The notes under the pieces were generated by a model, which worked only from the letters and a program-made list of their open reading frames with translations, did not search any database and was not told the DNA's origin. 64,000 bases of DNA, taken from assembly GCF_001718415.1 (NCBI RefSeq), contig NZ_CP013378.1, forward strand, positions 2,728,001-2,792,000, read 5' to 3'. The position numbers were made by a program, and so were the translations under genes. Source of the DNA: Burkholderia pseudomultivorans. GTDB lineage: Bacteria > Pseudomonadota > Gammaproteobacteria > Burkholderiales > Burkholderiaceae. How positions within the stretch are numbered: position 1 is the stretch's first letter; each line of letters starts with the position of its first letter. Positions 17,624 to 26,775 of the stretch are shown in pieces.

Positions 17624-18949
17624 ATGTCCCCTCCGCTGCGCCATATAGAAACGCCCGCCACGCCGCCGGCTTCGGCCGACGTCGTCGTGATCGGCGGCGG
17701 CATCATCGGCGTCTTTACCGCCTACTACCTCGCCCGGCGCGGCGTGTCGGTCGCGCTCGTCGAGAAGGGCCGCATCGGCGCCGAGCAGTCGAGCCGCAAC
17801 TGGGGCTGGTGCCGGCAGCAGAACCGCGACGCGCGCGAGTTGCCGATGGCAAGCAAGAGCATCGATCTGTGGGAGCGGTTCGCGATCGAATCCGGCGAGG
17901 ACACGGGCTTTCACCGCTGCGGATTGCTGTACCTGAGCAACGACGAAGCCGAGCTGTCGCGCTGGGCCAGCTGGGGCGAGTTTGCGAAGACCGCGGGCGT
18001 GACGACGTACATGCTCGACAGCAAGCAGGCCGGCGAGCGCGGCCGCGCGACCGGGCGGCCGTGGAAAGGCGGCGTATTCTCGCCGAGCGACGGTACGGCC
18101 GACCCCGCGAAGGCCGCGCCGGCCGTGGCGGCCGCGCTGATCAAGCTCGGCGGCAGCGTCCACCAGCATTGCGCGGCGCGCGGCATCGAGCTGGAGGGCG
18201 GGCGCGTCAGCGGCGTCGTCACGGAGGCCGGCGTCATCAAGACCCGGACGGTCGTGCTCGCCGGCGGCGCATGGGCGTCGTCGTTCTGCCGCCAGCTCGG
18301 CATCCGTTTTCCGCAGGCGTCGATCAGGCAGTCGATCCTGAGCGTGTCGCCCGTCGAACATCCGCTGCCGGACGCGCTGTATACATCGGGCGTGTCGGTG
18401 ACCCGCCGCAGCGACGGTCGCTATGCGCTGGCGATCAGCGGCCGCGCACGCGTGGACCTCACGCCGCAGTTTCTGCGCTTCGCGCCGCAATTCGTGCCGA
18501 TGTTCGCGAAGCGCTGGCGCAATCTTCTGCCGGGCGGCCTCGAAGGGATGCGCGGCGGCCATGAAACCCTGAAGCGCTGGCGGCTCGATGCACCGACTCC
18601 GATGGAGGCGGTGCGCATTCTGGACCCGAAGCCCGACATGCCGACGGTCACTGAGACCTATCGGCGTGCGGTCGAACTGCTGCCCGAGCTTCGCGAGGCA
18701 ACCATCACGCATGCCTGGGCCGGCTTCGTCGACAGCACGCCGGACGGCGTGCCGGGGATCGGCGAAGTGCCCGGCGTGCCGGGGCTGATCCTCGCGGCGG
18801 GTTTTTCGGGGCACGGCTTCGGCATCGGTCCGGGCGCCGGGCACCTGATCGCCGATCTGGCCACCGGCGCGCAACCGCTGGTCGATCCGCTGCCGTATCG
18901 ACCCGGTCGTTTCGCGGATTCCGCGTGGGGCAAGGTCGCCGATTTTTAG
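17624..18949 (+). CDS. FAD-binding amine/D-amino-acid oxidoreductase (DAO family)
   Basis: A 441-residue flavoprotein. The FAD motif VVVIGGGIIGVFTAYYLA is near residues 21-38, followed by the distinctive QSSRNWGWCRQQNRD segment. The C-terminal AGFSGHGFGIGPG motif closes the FAD site. Relatives are DadA-type D-amino-acid dehydrogenases and sarcosine or amine oxidases. The start at 17624 almost abuts the cupin stop. With the aldehyde dehydrogenase that follows, it suggests oxidation of an amine to an aldehyde and then to an acid. The substrate is unknown. Confidence 0.87.
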   Translation: MSPPLRHIETPATPPASADVVVIGGGIIGVFTAYYLARRGVSVALVEKGRIGAEQSSRNWGWCRQQNRDARELPMASKSIDLWERFAIESGEDTGFHRCGLLYLSNDEAELSRWASWGEFAKTAGVTTYMLDSKQAGERGRATGRPWKGGVFSPSDGTADPAKAAPAVAAALIKLGGSVHQHCAARGIELEGGRVSGVVTEAGVIKTRTVVLAGGAWASSFCRQLGIRFPQASIRQSILSVSPVEHPLPDALYTSGVSVTRRSDGRYALAISGRARVDLTPQFLRFAPQFVPMFAKRWRNLLPGGLEGMRGGHETLKRWRLDAPTPMEAVRILDPKPDMPTVTETYRRAVELLPELREATITHAWAGFVDSTPDGVPGIGEVPGVPGLILAAGFSGHGFGIGPGAGHLIADLATGAQPLVDPLPYRPGRFADSAWGKVADF

Positions 18950-19041
18950 CGTGCGGTCGCGAGGCCGAATCGGCTGCGGCGCCGGCGCGCTGCGCTTCGA
19001 TCCGAAACGCGCGGCCGGTATCGATTCAAGGACACCCTGCA

Positions 19042-20511
19042 ATGCATTCACCCGTCAATTCACCGCTTCATCGCCTGCAGCAGGCCGGAAGGCTCGATCG
19101 GTTCTTCATCGACGGCGACTGGGTCGTGCCCGACGGCAGCGACCGGTTCGCAGTCGTCTGCCCGTCCACCGAGGACACGCTCTGCGAGATTCCGCTCGGG
19201 AACGCCCGCGATGCCGACCGCGCAGTGCGGGCCGCGCGCGACGCGTTCGAGCGCTGGTCCGCGACCTCGCCGCACGAACGTGCCGCGCTGCTCGACCGCA
19301 TTCATGCATTGATCCTCGAGCGCGCCGAGCTGTTCGCGATGGCGCTCGCGATGGAAATGGGGGCGCCGGTCAGCTATGCGCGCGGTGCGCATGTGCCGCT
19401 CGCGGCCGAACATATCCGTGTCGCACGCGACAACCTTGCGAGCTACCCGTTCGTCTCGCTGCGGGGGACGACCGCGATCGTCCGCGAGCCGATCGGCGTT
19501 TGCGCGCTCATCACGCCGTGGAACTGGCCGATCTATCAGATCACCGCGAAGGTCGGGCCGGCGCTCGCCGCCGGCTGCACGGTGGTGCTCAAACCCAGCG
19601 AACTGTCGCCGCTCAGTGCGCTGCTGTTTGCGGAGGTGATCGCCGATGCGGGCGTGCCCGCGGGCGTGTTCAACCTGGTGAGCGGCAGCGGCGAGACAGT
19701 GGGGGCCGCGCTTTCGTCGCATCCTGCGGTCGACATGGTGTCGATCACCGGATCGACGCGGGCCGGCGTGCTGGTTGCGCAGGCGGCGGCGCCGACCGTC
19801 AAGCGCGTCGCGCAGGAGCTCGGCGGCAAGTCGCCGAACATCGTGCTGCCCGACGCGGACCTGGCGCGCGCCATTGCGCCCGGCGTTGCCGCCGCGTTCC
19901 GGAACATGGGCCAGTCGTGCAGCGCGCCGACGCGGATGATCGTCCCGCGCGGCGCGTTGCGCCGGGTCGAGGAGCTGGCCGTCGCGGCAACGGCGCAGAT
20001 GGTCGTCGGCGATCCGTTCATCGACGCGACGACGCACGGCCCGCTCGCCAACCGCGCGCAGTTCGGCCGGGTCGCGCAGATGATCGAGGCGGGCATCGGC
20101 GAGCGCGCGAAACTCGTCGTCGGCGGGCCCGGACGGCCGGCCGGTTTCGCGCGCGGCTTTTATGCGCGGCCGACGATCTTTTCCGAGGTCCGCACCGACA
20201 TGACGATCGCGCAGCAGGAGATCTTCGGGCCGGTCCTGGCGATCCTTCCTTACGACAGCGTCGACGAGGCCGTCGCGATCGCGAACGATACGGTCTACGG
20301 GCTGGGTGCACATGTGCAGGGCGCCGACAGGGAACGCGCGCGCGCGGTGGCGGCGCGCATCCGTTCGGGGCAGGTGCATCTGAACTATCCGGCATGGGAC
20401 CCGCAGGCGCCGTTCGGCGGCTACAAGCAGTCGGGGAACGGCCGCGAATACGGCATCGAAGGGATGGAAGAGTACATGGAGGTCAAGTCGATCCTGGGCT
20501 TCGCGGATTGA
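19042..20511 (+). CDS. NAD(P)-dependent aldehyde dehydrogenase
   Basis: A 489-residue class I-type aldehyde dehydrogenase. The proline-containing active-site motif ALITPWNWP, the catalytic Glu in QELGGKSPNI and the catalytic Cys in MGQSCSAPTR are all present. The ATG at 19042 has AAGGA ten bases upstream. It is third in the cupin-oxidase-dehydrogenase unit and probably oxidises the aldehyde made by the FAD enzyme. It converges on the MFS transporter gene. Confidence 0.92.
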   Translation: MHSPVNSPLHRLQQAGRLDRFFIDGDWVVPDGSDRFAVVCPSTEDTLCEIPLGNARDADRAVRAARDAFERWSATSPHERAALLDRIHALILERAELFAMALAMEMGAPVSYARGAHVPLAAEHIRVARDNLASYPFVSLRGTTAIVREPIGVCALITPWNWPIYQITAKVGPALAAGCTVVLKPSELSPLSALLFAEVIADAGVPAGVFNLVSGSGETVGAALSSHPAVDMVSITGSTRAGVLVAQAAAPTVKRVAQELGGKSPNIVLPDADLARAIAPGVAAAFRNMGQSCSAPTRMIVPRGALRRVEELAVAATAQMVVGDPFIDATTHGPLANRAQFGRVAQMIEAGIGERAKLVVGGPGRPAGFARGFYARPTIFSEVRTDMTIAQQEIFGPVLAILPYDSVDEAVAIANDTVYGLGAHVQGADRERARAVAARIRSGQVHLNYPAWDPQAPFGGYKQSGNGREYGIEGMEEYMEVKSILGFAD

Positions 20512-20634
20512 GGTTGCGGCTGCAGGGTTTGCGTCGTCGTTCGAGGTCGGTGCGAGTCACGACGAACTCGGTCGGGGCGGGCACAACGAGTCGTCTTTTT
20601 CACTCGCCCTGTCCGCCACGACAACCCGTGACAA

Positions 20635-21864
20635 TCAACTGATCTCGCGCCCCTTCGTTTCCGGCAACAGCAGCGCGGTGATCAGCACCACCAGGTAAGC
20701 GCCGCCCGCGAACATCCCGATCGCCATGCCGAGCCCGTATCCGTGCGCGAGATACCCGACGAGACTCGGAAACAGCGCGCCGAGGCCGCGTCCGAAGTTG
20801 TACGCGAAGCCTTGCCCGTTGGCCCGCACTGCCGACGGAAACAGCTCGGTCAGGTACGCGCCCATCCCGCTGAAGATCCCCGACGCCGCGAAGCCCAGCG
20901 GGAACCCGAGGACCAGCATCTGGTCGTTGGTGAGCCGCAGCTGCGTATACGCGTAGATGGTGATGCCCGACAGCATCGCGAAGATCAGCAGGTTCGCGCG
21001 ACGGCCGGCGCGGTCGGTCAGCCATGCGCCGGTGAGATAGCCGACGAACGAGCCGACGATGATGACGAGCAGATAGCCGCCGGTGCCGACCACCGACAGA
21101 TGGCGCTCGGTTTTCAGGAAGGTCGGCAGCCACGTGGTCACCGCGTAGTAGCCGCCCTGCACGCCGGTACACAGCAGCGAGGTCAGCGCAGTCGTCCTGA
21201 TCAGCGACGGCGAGAAGATCGTCCACATGGACGTGCGCGTGTCGCCGGCGGCCTGCTGCTTGCGCACGCGCTGGAACACCTCGGGTTCCGGTACGCCGCG
21301 GCGCATGTACAGGACCAGCAGCGCCGGCAGCGCGCCGACCCAGAACAGCGCGCGCCACGCATAGTCCTCGGGCAGCCACGAAAACAGCGCGGTATACACG
21401 ATCGCCGCGATCCCCCAGCCGATCGACCAGGCGCTCTGCACGGTGCCGACCGCTCGCCCGCGAAATTCGGTGCGCACGATCTCGCCCATCAGCACCGAGC
21501 CGACGGCCCATTCCCCGCCGAAGCCGAGCCCTTGCAGCGCGCGCAGGACGAAGATCTGTTCGAAGTTCTGCGCGAAGCCGATGGCGAAGGTGCACGCGGA
21601 AAACCACAGGATCGTGGCCTGCAGGATGCGCACGCGGCCATAGCGGTCGGCCAGGATGCCGGCGATCCAGCCGCCGATCGCGGAGAACAGCAGCGTGACG
21701 GTGGCCAGCATGCCGGCCTGCGTGCTGTCGATCCCGAACAGGGTGATCAGCGTGCTGATCACGAAGGTGAACACCATGAAGTCGAGCGCGTCCATCGCCC
21801 AGCCGCCCGCCGCGGAAATGAAGGTCCGCTTTTCGGTGGCGGACATCTCGCTGTACCAGCTCAT
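20635..21864 (-). CDS. MFS transporter (AAHS/sugar-phosphate-like, 12 TM)
   Basis: A 409-residue major facilitator protein with 12 predicted helices. The N-terminus (GGWAMDALDFMVFTFVIS) is of the aromatic acid:H+ symporter/ShiA kind, and the loop 2-3 motif GILADRYGRVRIL is intact. AAGGAG precedes the ATG at 21864; the longer upstream frame overlaps the amidohydrolase and is unlikely. It is downstream of the amidohydrolase on the same strand, 49 bases away, so it probably imports the compound that enzyme acts on. Confidence 0.9.
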   Translation of the reverse strand: MSWYSEMSATEKRTFISAAGGWAMDALDFMVFTFVISTLITLFGIDSTQAGMLATVTLLFSAIGGWIAGILADRYGRVRILQATILWFSACTFAIGFAQNFEQIFVLRALQGLGFGGEWAVGSVLMGEIVRTEFRGRAVGTVQSAWSIGWGIAAIVYTALFSWLPEDYAWRALFWVGALPALLVLYMRRGVPEPEVFQRVRKQQAAGDTRTSMWTIFSPSLIRTTALTSLLCTGVQGGYYAVTTWLPTFLKTERHLSVVGTGGYLLVIIVGSFVGYLTGAWLTDRAGRRANLLIFAMLSGITIYAYTQLRLTNDQMLVLGFPLGFAASGIFSGMGAYLTELFPSAVRANGQGFAYNFGRGLGALFPSLVGYLAHGYGLGMAIGMFAGGAYLVVLITALLLPETKGREIS

Positions 21865-21913
21865 CTTGTCTCCTTGAATGACAGGGCGCTGCACCGCGGC
21901 CGCGCCGCACGGG

Positions 21914-22816
21914 TCACGGCTTGCGTTGCGGGAAGCCGTACAGGCGGGCCGGATTGTCGACGAGGATCCGGCGCCGGGTCGCCGCGTCGGGCGCCCACTG
22001 CGCGAGCAGATTGCGCAGATCGCCGGTATCGGGCATCCGGTCCGGTTCGAGCGACACATGCGGCCAGTCGCTGCCCCAGACCATCCGGTCGGGCGCGTCG
22101 GCGATCAGCGCCTGTGCGAACGGGGTGACGTCGTCGAAAGCCGGAAAGCGATGGCTGATCCGGTAAGCGCCGGACAGCTTGACCCAGAAGCCATGCCCGA
22201 CCACCAGTTCGCGCAGCGCGGCAAAGCCCGGCGCAGCCAGTCCCGCGTCGACCGGCGTGTGGCCCATGTGATCGACGATGCCGGTGATCGGTAGCCGCGT
22301 CATGCGCGGCATCAGCTCGGGCAGCGTCTTCACGTCCATCAGGAACTGCATGTGCCAGCCGAGATCCTTGATGCGGTGCGCGAGCGTCTCCATGGCGGCG
22401 AACCCGATGCCGCCGCCGAACAGCACGTTGATGCGCAGCCCGCGAACGCCGGCTTCGTGCATGGCGTCGAGCTCGCGATCGCCGATCTCCGGCGACACCA
22501 CGGCGATGCCACGCAGGCGCTGCGGATGACGGCGCAGCGCCTGCAGCATGTAGCGATTGTCGGTGCCGTGCACGCTGACCTGGACCAGCACGCCATAGGT
22601 GCAGCCGAGCGCGTCGAGCATCGCGAGATACTGCTGCTCCGACGCCGGCGGCGGCGTGTAGCTGCGCTGTTCGACCAGCGGATAGTCGGGGCCGGTCGCA
22701 ATCACGTGCGCATGCGTGTCGACGGCGCCGGCCGGCATGTCGAAGACGGGCGGGGCGACGTCGGGCAAAGGCGCGGCACAGTGAAAGCCGGCGCCGGAGC
22801 GGGCGGATTCAGTCAT
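21914..22816 (-). CDS. Amidohydrolase-family protein (2-pyrone-4,6-dicarboxylate hydrolase-like)
   Basis: A 300-residue TIM-barrel hydrolase of the amidohydrolase-2 family. The metal-binding VDTHAHV (residues 32-38) and the late Asp in VWGSDWPHVSLEPD are visible. Length and these motifs match LigI-type lactonases and related 4-sulfomuconolactone or aminocarboxymuconate enzymes. GGAG precedes the ATG at 22816. It forms a two-gene unit with the MFS transporter. The substrate is probably a lactone or aromatic-derived acid. Confidence 0.85.
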   Translation of the reverse strand: MTESARSGAGFHCAAPLPDVAPPVFDMPAGAVDTHAHVIATGPDYPLVEQRSYTPPPASEQQYLAMLDALGCTYGVLVQVSVHGTDNRYMLQALRRHPQRLRGIAVVSPEIGDRELDAMHEAGVRGLRINVLFGGGIGFAAMETLAHRIKDLGWHMQFLMDVKTLPELMPRMTRLPITGIVDHMGHTPVDAGLAAPGFAALRELVVGHGFWVKLSGAYRISHRFPAFDDVTPFAQALIADAPDRMVWGSDWPHVSLEPDRMPDTGDLRNLLAQWAPDAATRRRILVDNPARLYGFPQRKP

Positions 22817-23344
22817 CGTGATCTCCTCGAACGATCGGGAACGGGGCGAGCATCGCGCGGGCGCCGGACGCGCACGGCGGCGATGCGTTTGCTCGATCGG
22901 GGCGCGGCGTGGCGCGGTCTGCCGGTCGGCATGGCGTGGGCGGCGGCTCGAAGAGCGCTGGAACCGGTCGCGTCGATACGGCCTCGTGCCATACCGGGTC
23001 TCCTGTCACTTTTTTTCTGCGTGCGGCGGCTGTCCGTGCGAGCAACGGGACGCCGGCAACGGCGAACACGCCTTCCATCGCATGAAGCCTAGCGGGAACC
23101 GACGTCCGGAAACAGCGAATTAATCAATAACGGGATGTTCGCTTTTGGGAAACATGCGCGGCGACCGATGCCGCGCCGGGCGAATGCGATGCAGAAGATT
23201 GCCCGGGCCGTCGCCCGACATCATGGTTGCAAGGCGCGCCGAGCGCAAGCGCCGGGGCAAGCCCGGTAGCGAATCGACGCGGATGCGGCGCGCGCTGCGG
23301 GAGGGAGTTGGGGAAGCGATGTCAGTCGCGACCTGACCGATGCT
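22817..23344 (-). other. Intergenic region, promoter area of the amidohydrolase unit
   Basis: These 528 bases hold no convincing gene. The part near 23118-23160 is more AT-rich (TTAATCAATAACGGGATG) than its surroundings and could carry a promoter. I see no terminator or operator worth a separate entry. Confidence 0.35.
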
Positions 23345-24514
23345 TCACGCGGCCCGGACGGGCGACGCGGCCGACCGACTCGCCGCCCCCGCGAAGCGTT
23401 TCATCAGATAGCGCCGCACGGGCTCTTCGACGCATTTCGCGAGCACCGCCGCAGCGGCGATCGACAGGCAGCACGCAAGCGCCGCCGCGCCGACGATATG
23501 CTGCTCGCTGTTCGGCAGATAGGTGAAGACGAGCCGCCCGACCGGGTAATGAACGCAGTACAGCGGGTACGACAGCCAGCCGACGAAGGAACAGGCCCGC
23601 GCCGAAAGCGCGCCGCCCGGGCGCAGCTTCGCGCCTTGAAAGATCAGCATCGGCGCGACGAAAACCAGGATCGCGAGCGGGTAGAGGCCCTTGATCGAGG
23701 TCGGAAACAGCGTGATCAGCAGGAACGCGACGAACAGCGCGCGCGCGCTCCCGATCAGCCTGCCGGACATCCAGTACGCGTGCGGCGCGCCGTCGGAGTC
23801 GAGCATCTTGCGGATGGCGACACCGATCAGGAATCCATAGGTGACGCGAAAGAACCCGCCGACGAAGTTGTCCGCCCGCCACCCCTGATTGACGATGATC
23901 GTCAGCTTTCCTTCGTTGATGCCGATCATCATGCCGTACACGACGAACAGCGCGAGGCTCGCATAGGCGGCCTTCAGCAGCGACCTGCGGTCGAAGCGGA
24001 TGGCCGCGACGAACAGCAGGCTCGCGAACATCTCGAAGAACAGCGACCATTCCGGCGGATTCAGCGGGAAATTCCCCGCGTTGCCGAGCGTCGGCACGCC
24101 GTGCGCGGACGTGCGGACGAAACTGCCGACGCTCATGTCCCCGAGATACGGCAGCAGCAGGAAATTCTCGCCGACGGCCGACACGAAGTTGCCGACGGAA
24201 AATGCGGCGGCGCCGTCGAGCTTCATCGCGTAGAGACTGATCGCGCCGATCACGAGACCGATGCAGATCATCGGGTAGAGGCGCACGAGCCGCATCTTCA
24301 GGTATTGGCCGATGCCGAGCGCGTGGTGAAGCTTGTCGCCATAGGAGTGCGTCAGGATGAAGCCGCTCAGGATGAAGAAGATGTCGACCGACAGATAAGC
24401 GCTCTGAAGCACCGGCACGCTGAGATCCTGCAGGAAGTGCATGACCATCACGCTGATGGCCGCGATGCCGCGCAGGCCGTCGAGCACTTCGTATTTCTGG
24501 TGGCGGTTCGTCAT
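23345..24514 (-). CDS. Acyltransferase 3 family (OafA/YrhL-type) membrane protein
   Basis: A 389-residue integral membrane O-acyltransferase with about ten helices. The diagnostic N-terminal LDGLRGIAAISVMVMHF is at residues 11-27, with the catalytic His at the end of that helix, and the second conserved region FFILSGFILTHSYGD follows at 46-60. Family members transfer acetyl or succinyl groups to polysaccharides or lipids at the inner membrane. No glycan cluster lies nearby, so the acceptor is unknown. The gene is divergent from the marR gene. Confidence 0.9.
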   Translation of the reverse strand: MTNRHQKYEVLDGLRGIAAISVMVMHFLQDLSVPVLQSAYLSVDIFFILSGFILTHSYGDKLHHALGIGQYLKMRLVRLYPMICIGLVIGAISLYAMKLDGAAAFSVGNFVSAVGENFLLLPYLGDMSVGSFVRTSAHGVPTLGNAGNFPLNPPEWSLFFEMFASLLFVAAIRFDRRSLLKAAYASLALFVVYGMMIGINEGKLTIIVNQGWRADNFVGGFFRVTYGFLIGVAIRKMLDSDGAPHAYWMSGRLIGSARALFVAFLLITLFPTSIKGLYPLAILVFVAPMLIFQGAKLRPGGALSARACSFVGWLSYPLYCVHYPVGRLVFTYLPNSEQHIVGAAALACCLSIAAAAVLAKCVEEPVRRYLMKRFAGAASRSAASPVRAA

Positions 24515-24669
24515 TGGCGCTGGGTGAATCCGGGAAAACGGGTGGTCGGGCTCGTCCGGGGCGGGGAATTGCCGCCGCGGCGCTGCCTACTTATTACCGG
24601 AACACGTACCCGCACGATGTGCTCCAGCACACAGTAAGCGGTTGGCGCCGCCCCGGGCACGGCCTAGGT

Positions 24670-24711
24670 GATTCTGCTTAGTTGAAATTTGCAACTATTG
24701 CGAACAGAATC
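24670..24711 (+). promoter_or_regulatory. Candidate MarR operator overlapping a sigma70 promoter
   Basis: A 17-base near-palindrome with arms AGTTG (24680-24684) and CAACT (24692-24696) sits between outer arms GATTCTG (24670-24676) and CAGAATC (24705-24711). TTGAAA (24682-24687) and CAGAAT (24705-24710), 17 bases apart, make a plausible promoter inside it. It ends 32 bases before the marR ATG, the classic position for MarR autorepression. Confidence 0.6.
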
Positions 24712-24743
24712 TGTTTCACGCCCAACGCCCGACGAGGCCAGCC

Positions 24744-25232
24744 ATGTCGAAGCCCGACCACCCGATCCTGGAATACCTGACGTTTCGTATCGACCGGCTC
24801 AGCGAACTGACGAAGGAGGCCGGCACGCAGGTGTATGAAAGCGAATTCGGCGTGTCGGTGCGCGACCTGCGCATCGTGCGGCTGGTCGCGCTCGAACCGG
24901 GGCTGACGCTGACGCGGCTGATCGAGCTGACGATGCTGGAAAAGACGCTCGTGTCGAAGATCGTCAGCGCGATGGTCAAGCGCGGCTACCTGCGCCGCGA
25001 AGTCGGCCGCGTCGACGCCCGCCAGATCAACCTGTTCCTCACGCCCGAAGGCGACGATCTCGTCAAGCGGACCTACGAGCGCGGCAACGTGCTCGAACAG
25101 GCAATGCTGGACGCGCTGCCTCCCGACGAACTGCGCGTGTTCAACCGCGTCATCGACAAGCTGACCGCCGGCCTGATCGACCATCTCGCGAAGCAGAAGC
25201 AAGCGGCGAATCCGCCGAAGCGCGTCGCCTGA
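24744..25232 (+). CDS. MarR-family transcriptional regulator
   Basis: A 162-residue winged-helix regulator. The recognition region reads LTRLIELTMLEKTLVSKIV, and the wing is RGYLRREVGRVDARQINL, with the DxR pattern usual in MarR proteins. It probably represses the MFS-amidase genes downstream until an aromatic or amide ligand binds. A nested palindrome lies directly upstream (24670-24711). It is divergent from the acyltransferase gene. Confidence 0.92.
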   Translation: MSKPDHPILEYLTFRIDRLSELTKEAGTQVYESEFGVSVRDLRIVRLVALEPGLTLTRLIELTMLEKTLVSKIVSAMVKRGYLRREVGRVDARQINLFLTPEGDDLVKRTYERGNVLEQAMLDALPPDELRVFNRVIDKLTAGLIDHLAKQKQAANPPKRVA

Positions 25233-25360
25233 CAGGCGGCGCGCCCGTTGAGCCGGTCCGTTTCCGCTCGAGCGCGCCGCAACCGATAAACAAGTTAGGA
25301 CTGCGTTATGAAGGGCGGCGCGCCTTGCGCGTCGCGCGCCTCGATCCAGCAGGGGACCCC

Positions 25361-26674
25361 ATGTCGGAAAAATCGCAAGCAAGACGCGGCTGGCGCGTCG
25401 TCGGTCTGCTGTTTCTGTTCATGATGATCAATTACGCGGACAAGTCGGTGCTCGGCTTCGTCGCGCTGCCGATGATGCGCGACATGCAGCTCAGTCCGAC
25501 GCAGTTCGGCCTGCTCGGCAGCGCGTTCTATCTGCTGTATTCGGTGGCGGGCGTGACGGGCGGCGTGCTGACGCGCTACGTCAAGGCCCGGTGGATCCTG
25601 CTGCTGCTCGCGCTGATCTGGGCGGCCGTCCAGTTTCCGATGGCGACGCCGGTGGGGTTCGGCACGCTGCTCGTCTGCCGGGTGCTGCTCGGTGCGGGCG
25701 AGGGGCCCGCTTACCCGGTCGCGCTGCATGCGGTCTACAAATGGTTCGACGATCACAAGCGCAGCGTGCCGACCTCGATCGTCCAGACCGGCGCGCCGCT
25801 CGGCGTCGTGGTGGCCGCGCCGGCGCTGACCGCGCTGATGGAACGCTATTCGTGGCGCGCGTCGTTCGTCGCGCTCGGCATCGTCGGCCTGGTCTGGGCC
25901 GCGATGTGGCTGCTGTGGGGCGAAGAAGGGCGCGGCGACCGGCGCGAGCGCCGCGCCGTCGATGCGGCCGGGCACGTCGGCGTGTTGCCCTATCGTCGTC
26001 TGCTGCTCGATCCGACCGTCGTCGTCGTGACGGTGCAATGGTTTCTCGCGGCGCTGATCGCGGCCATCGGCCTGACCTGGGGGCCGGTCTACCTGAACTC
26101 GGTGCTTGGTTACGGCACGAAGGAGATCGGCTGGATCTTCGCGATCCAGGTCGCCGCGCAGGTGCCGCTGGGACTCGCGATCAACGCGCTGTCGCAGTCG
26201 ATGATCGGTCGCGGCGTGACGACGCGCGTCGCGCGCGGCGTCTTCTGCAGCCTGTGCTGCGCGGTCGGTGCGATCACGTATCTGGTGCTGCTGACGCATG
26301 CGGCGCCGGTCGCGAAGGTTGCATGGCTGACGATCGGCGGCGCGTTCGTGATGCAGGTCAATGCGTTCGGGCCGCAGATCATCGCCGAGATGACGCCCGA
26401 GTCGCAGCGCGGCACGGTGATCGCCGTGGCGGTGTCGATCGCGTCGACGGCCGGCGTGCTCGGGCCGCTCATGCTCGGCGGCGTGATGGATGCGATGGGC
26501 GGACTCAATCGCGATTCCGGCGCGTTTGCGTTCGTGTACGGCGGGATCGGCACCGCATTGCTGGTCGCGGCCGTGCTGGGCTTCGCGCTGCTCGACCCGG
26601 CCCGCTCGAAGCGGCGTCTCGCCGCGCTGGAACGCGCCGGCGCGGCTCGCCCGCGATCCGGCGCGGCCGCGTGA
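25361..26674 (+). CDS. MFS transporter (ACS-like, 12 TM)
   Basis: A 437-residue permease of the anion:cation symporter kind. It starts with a basic cytoplasmic segment, then FLFMMINYADKSVLGF as helix 1, and shows the GEGPAYPVALHA motif and the typical large central loop. The ATG at 25361 was taken; a slightly longer start at 25325 is possible, and neither has an ideal ribosome-binding site. It lies between marR and an amidase gene, so it probably imports the amide or its parent acid. Confidence 0.9.
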   Translation: MSEKSQARRGWRVVGLLFLFMMINYADKSVLGFVALPMMRDMQLSPTQFGLLGSAFYLLYSVAGVTGGVLTRYVKARWILLLLALIWAAVQFPMATPVGFGTLLVCRVLLGAGEGPAYPVALHAVYKWFDDHKRSVPTSIVQTGAPLGVVVAAPALTALMERYSWRASFVALGIVGLVWAAMWLLWGEEGRGDRRERRAVDAAGHVGVLPYRRLLLDPTVVVVTVQWFLAALIAAIGLTWGPVYLNSVLGYGTKEIGWIFAIQVAAQVPLGLAINALSQSMIGRGVTTRVARGVFCSLCCAVGAITYLVLLTHAAPVAKVAWLTIGGAFVMQVNAFGPQIIAEMTPESQRGTVIAVAVSIASTAGVLGPLMLGGVMDAMGGLNRDSGAFAFVYGGIGTALLVAAVLGFALLDPARSKRRLAALERAGAARPRSGAAA

Positions 26675-26775
26675 GCGTGCGCCGGGCGCGCAGTGTCGTC
26701 GTGCGGCCCGCATGACGAACGCGATACCGGTTTTCTCGTGCAATCCGCGCCGTCCGGCGCGCTCTCTGGATCATC

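Noticed and set aside
20521..20634. Possible terminator between the aldehyde dehydrogenase and MFS genes
   Set aside because: ACGAC and GTCGT arms before a CTTTTT exist, but the loop is over 20 bases and the stem only five, so it is not listed as a feature.
25308..25427. Short frame starting at an ATG with AGGA upstream, before the MFS gene
   Set aside because: About 39 codons that run into the MFS gene out of frame, Cys/Ser-rich with no features; probably chance.
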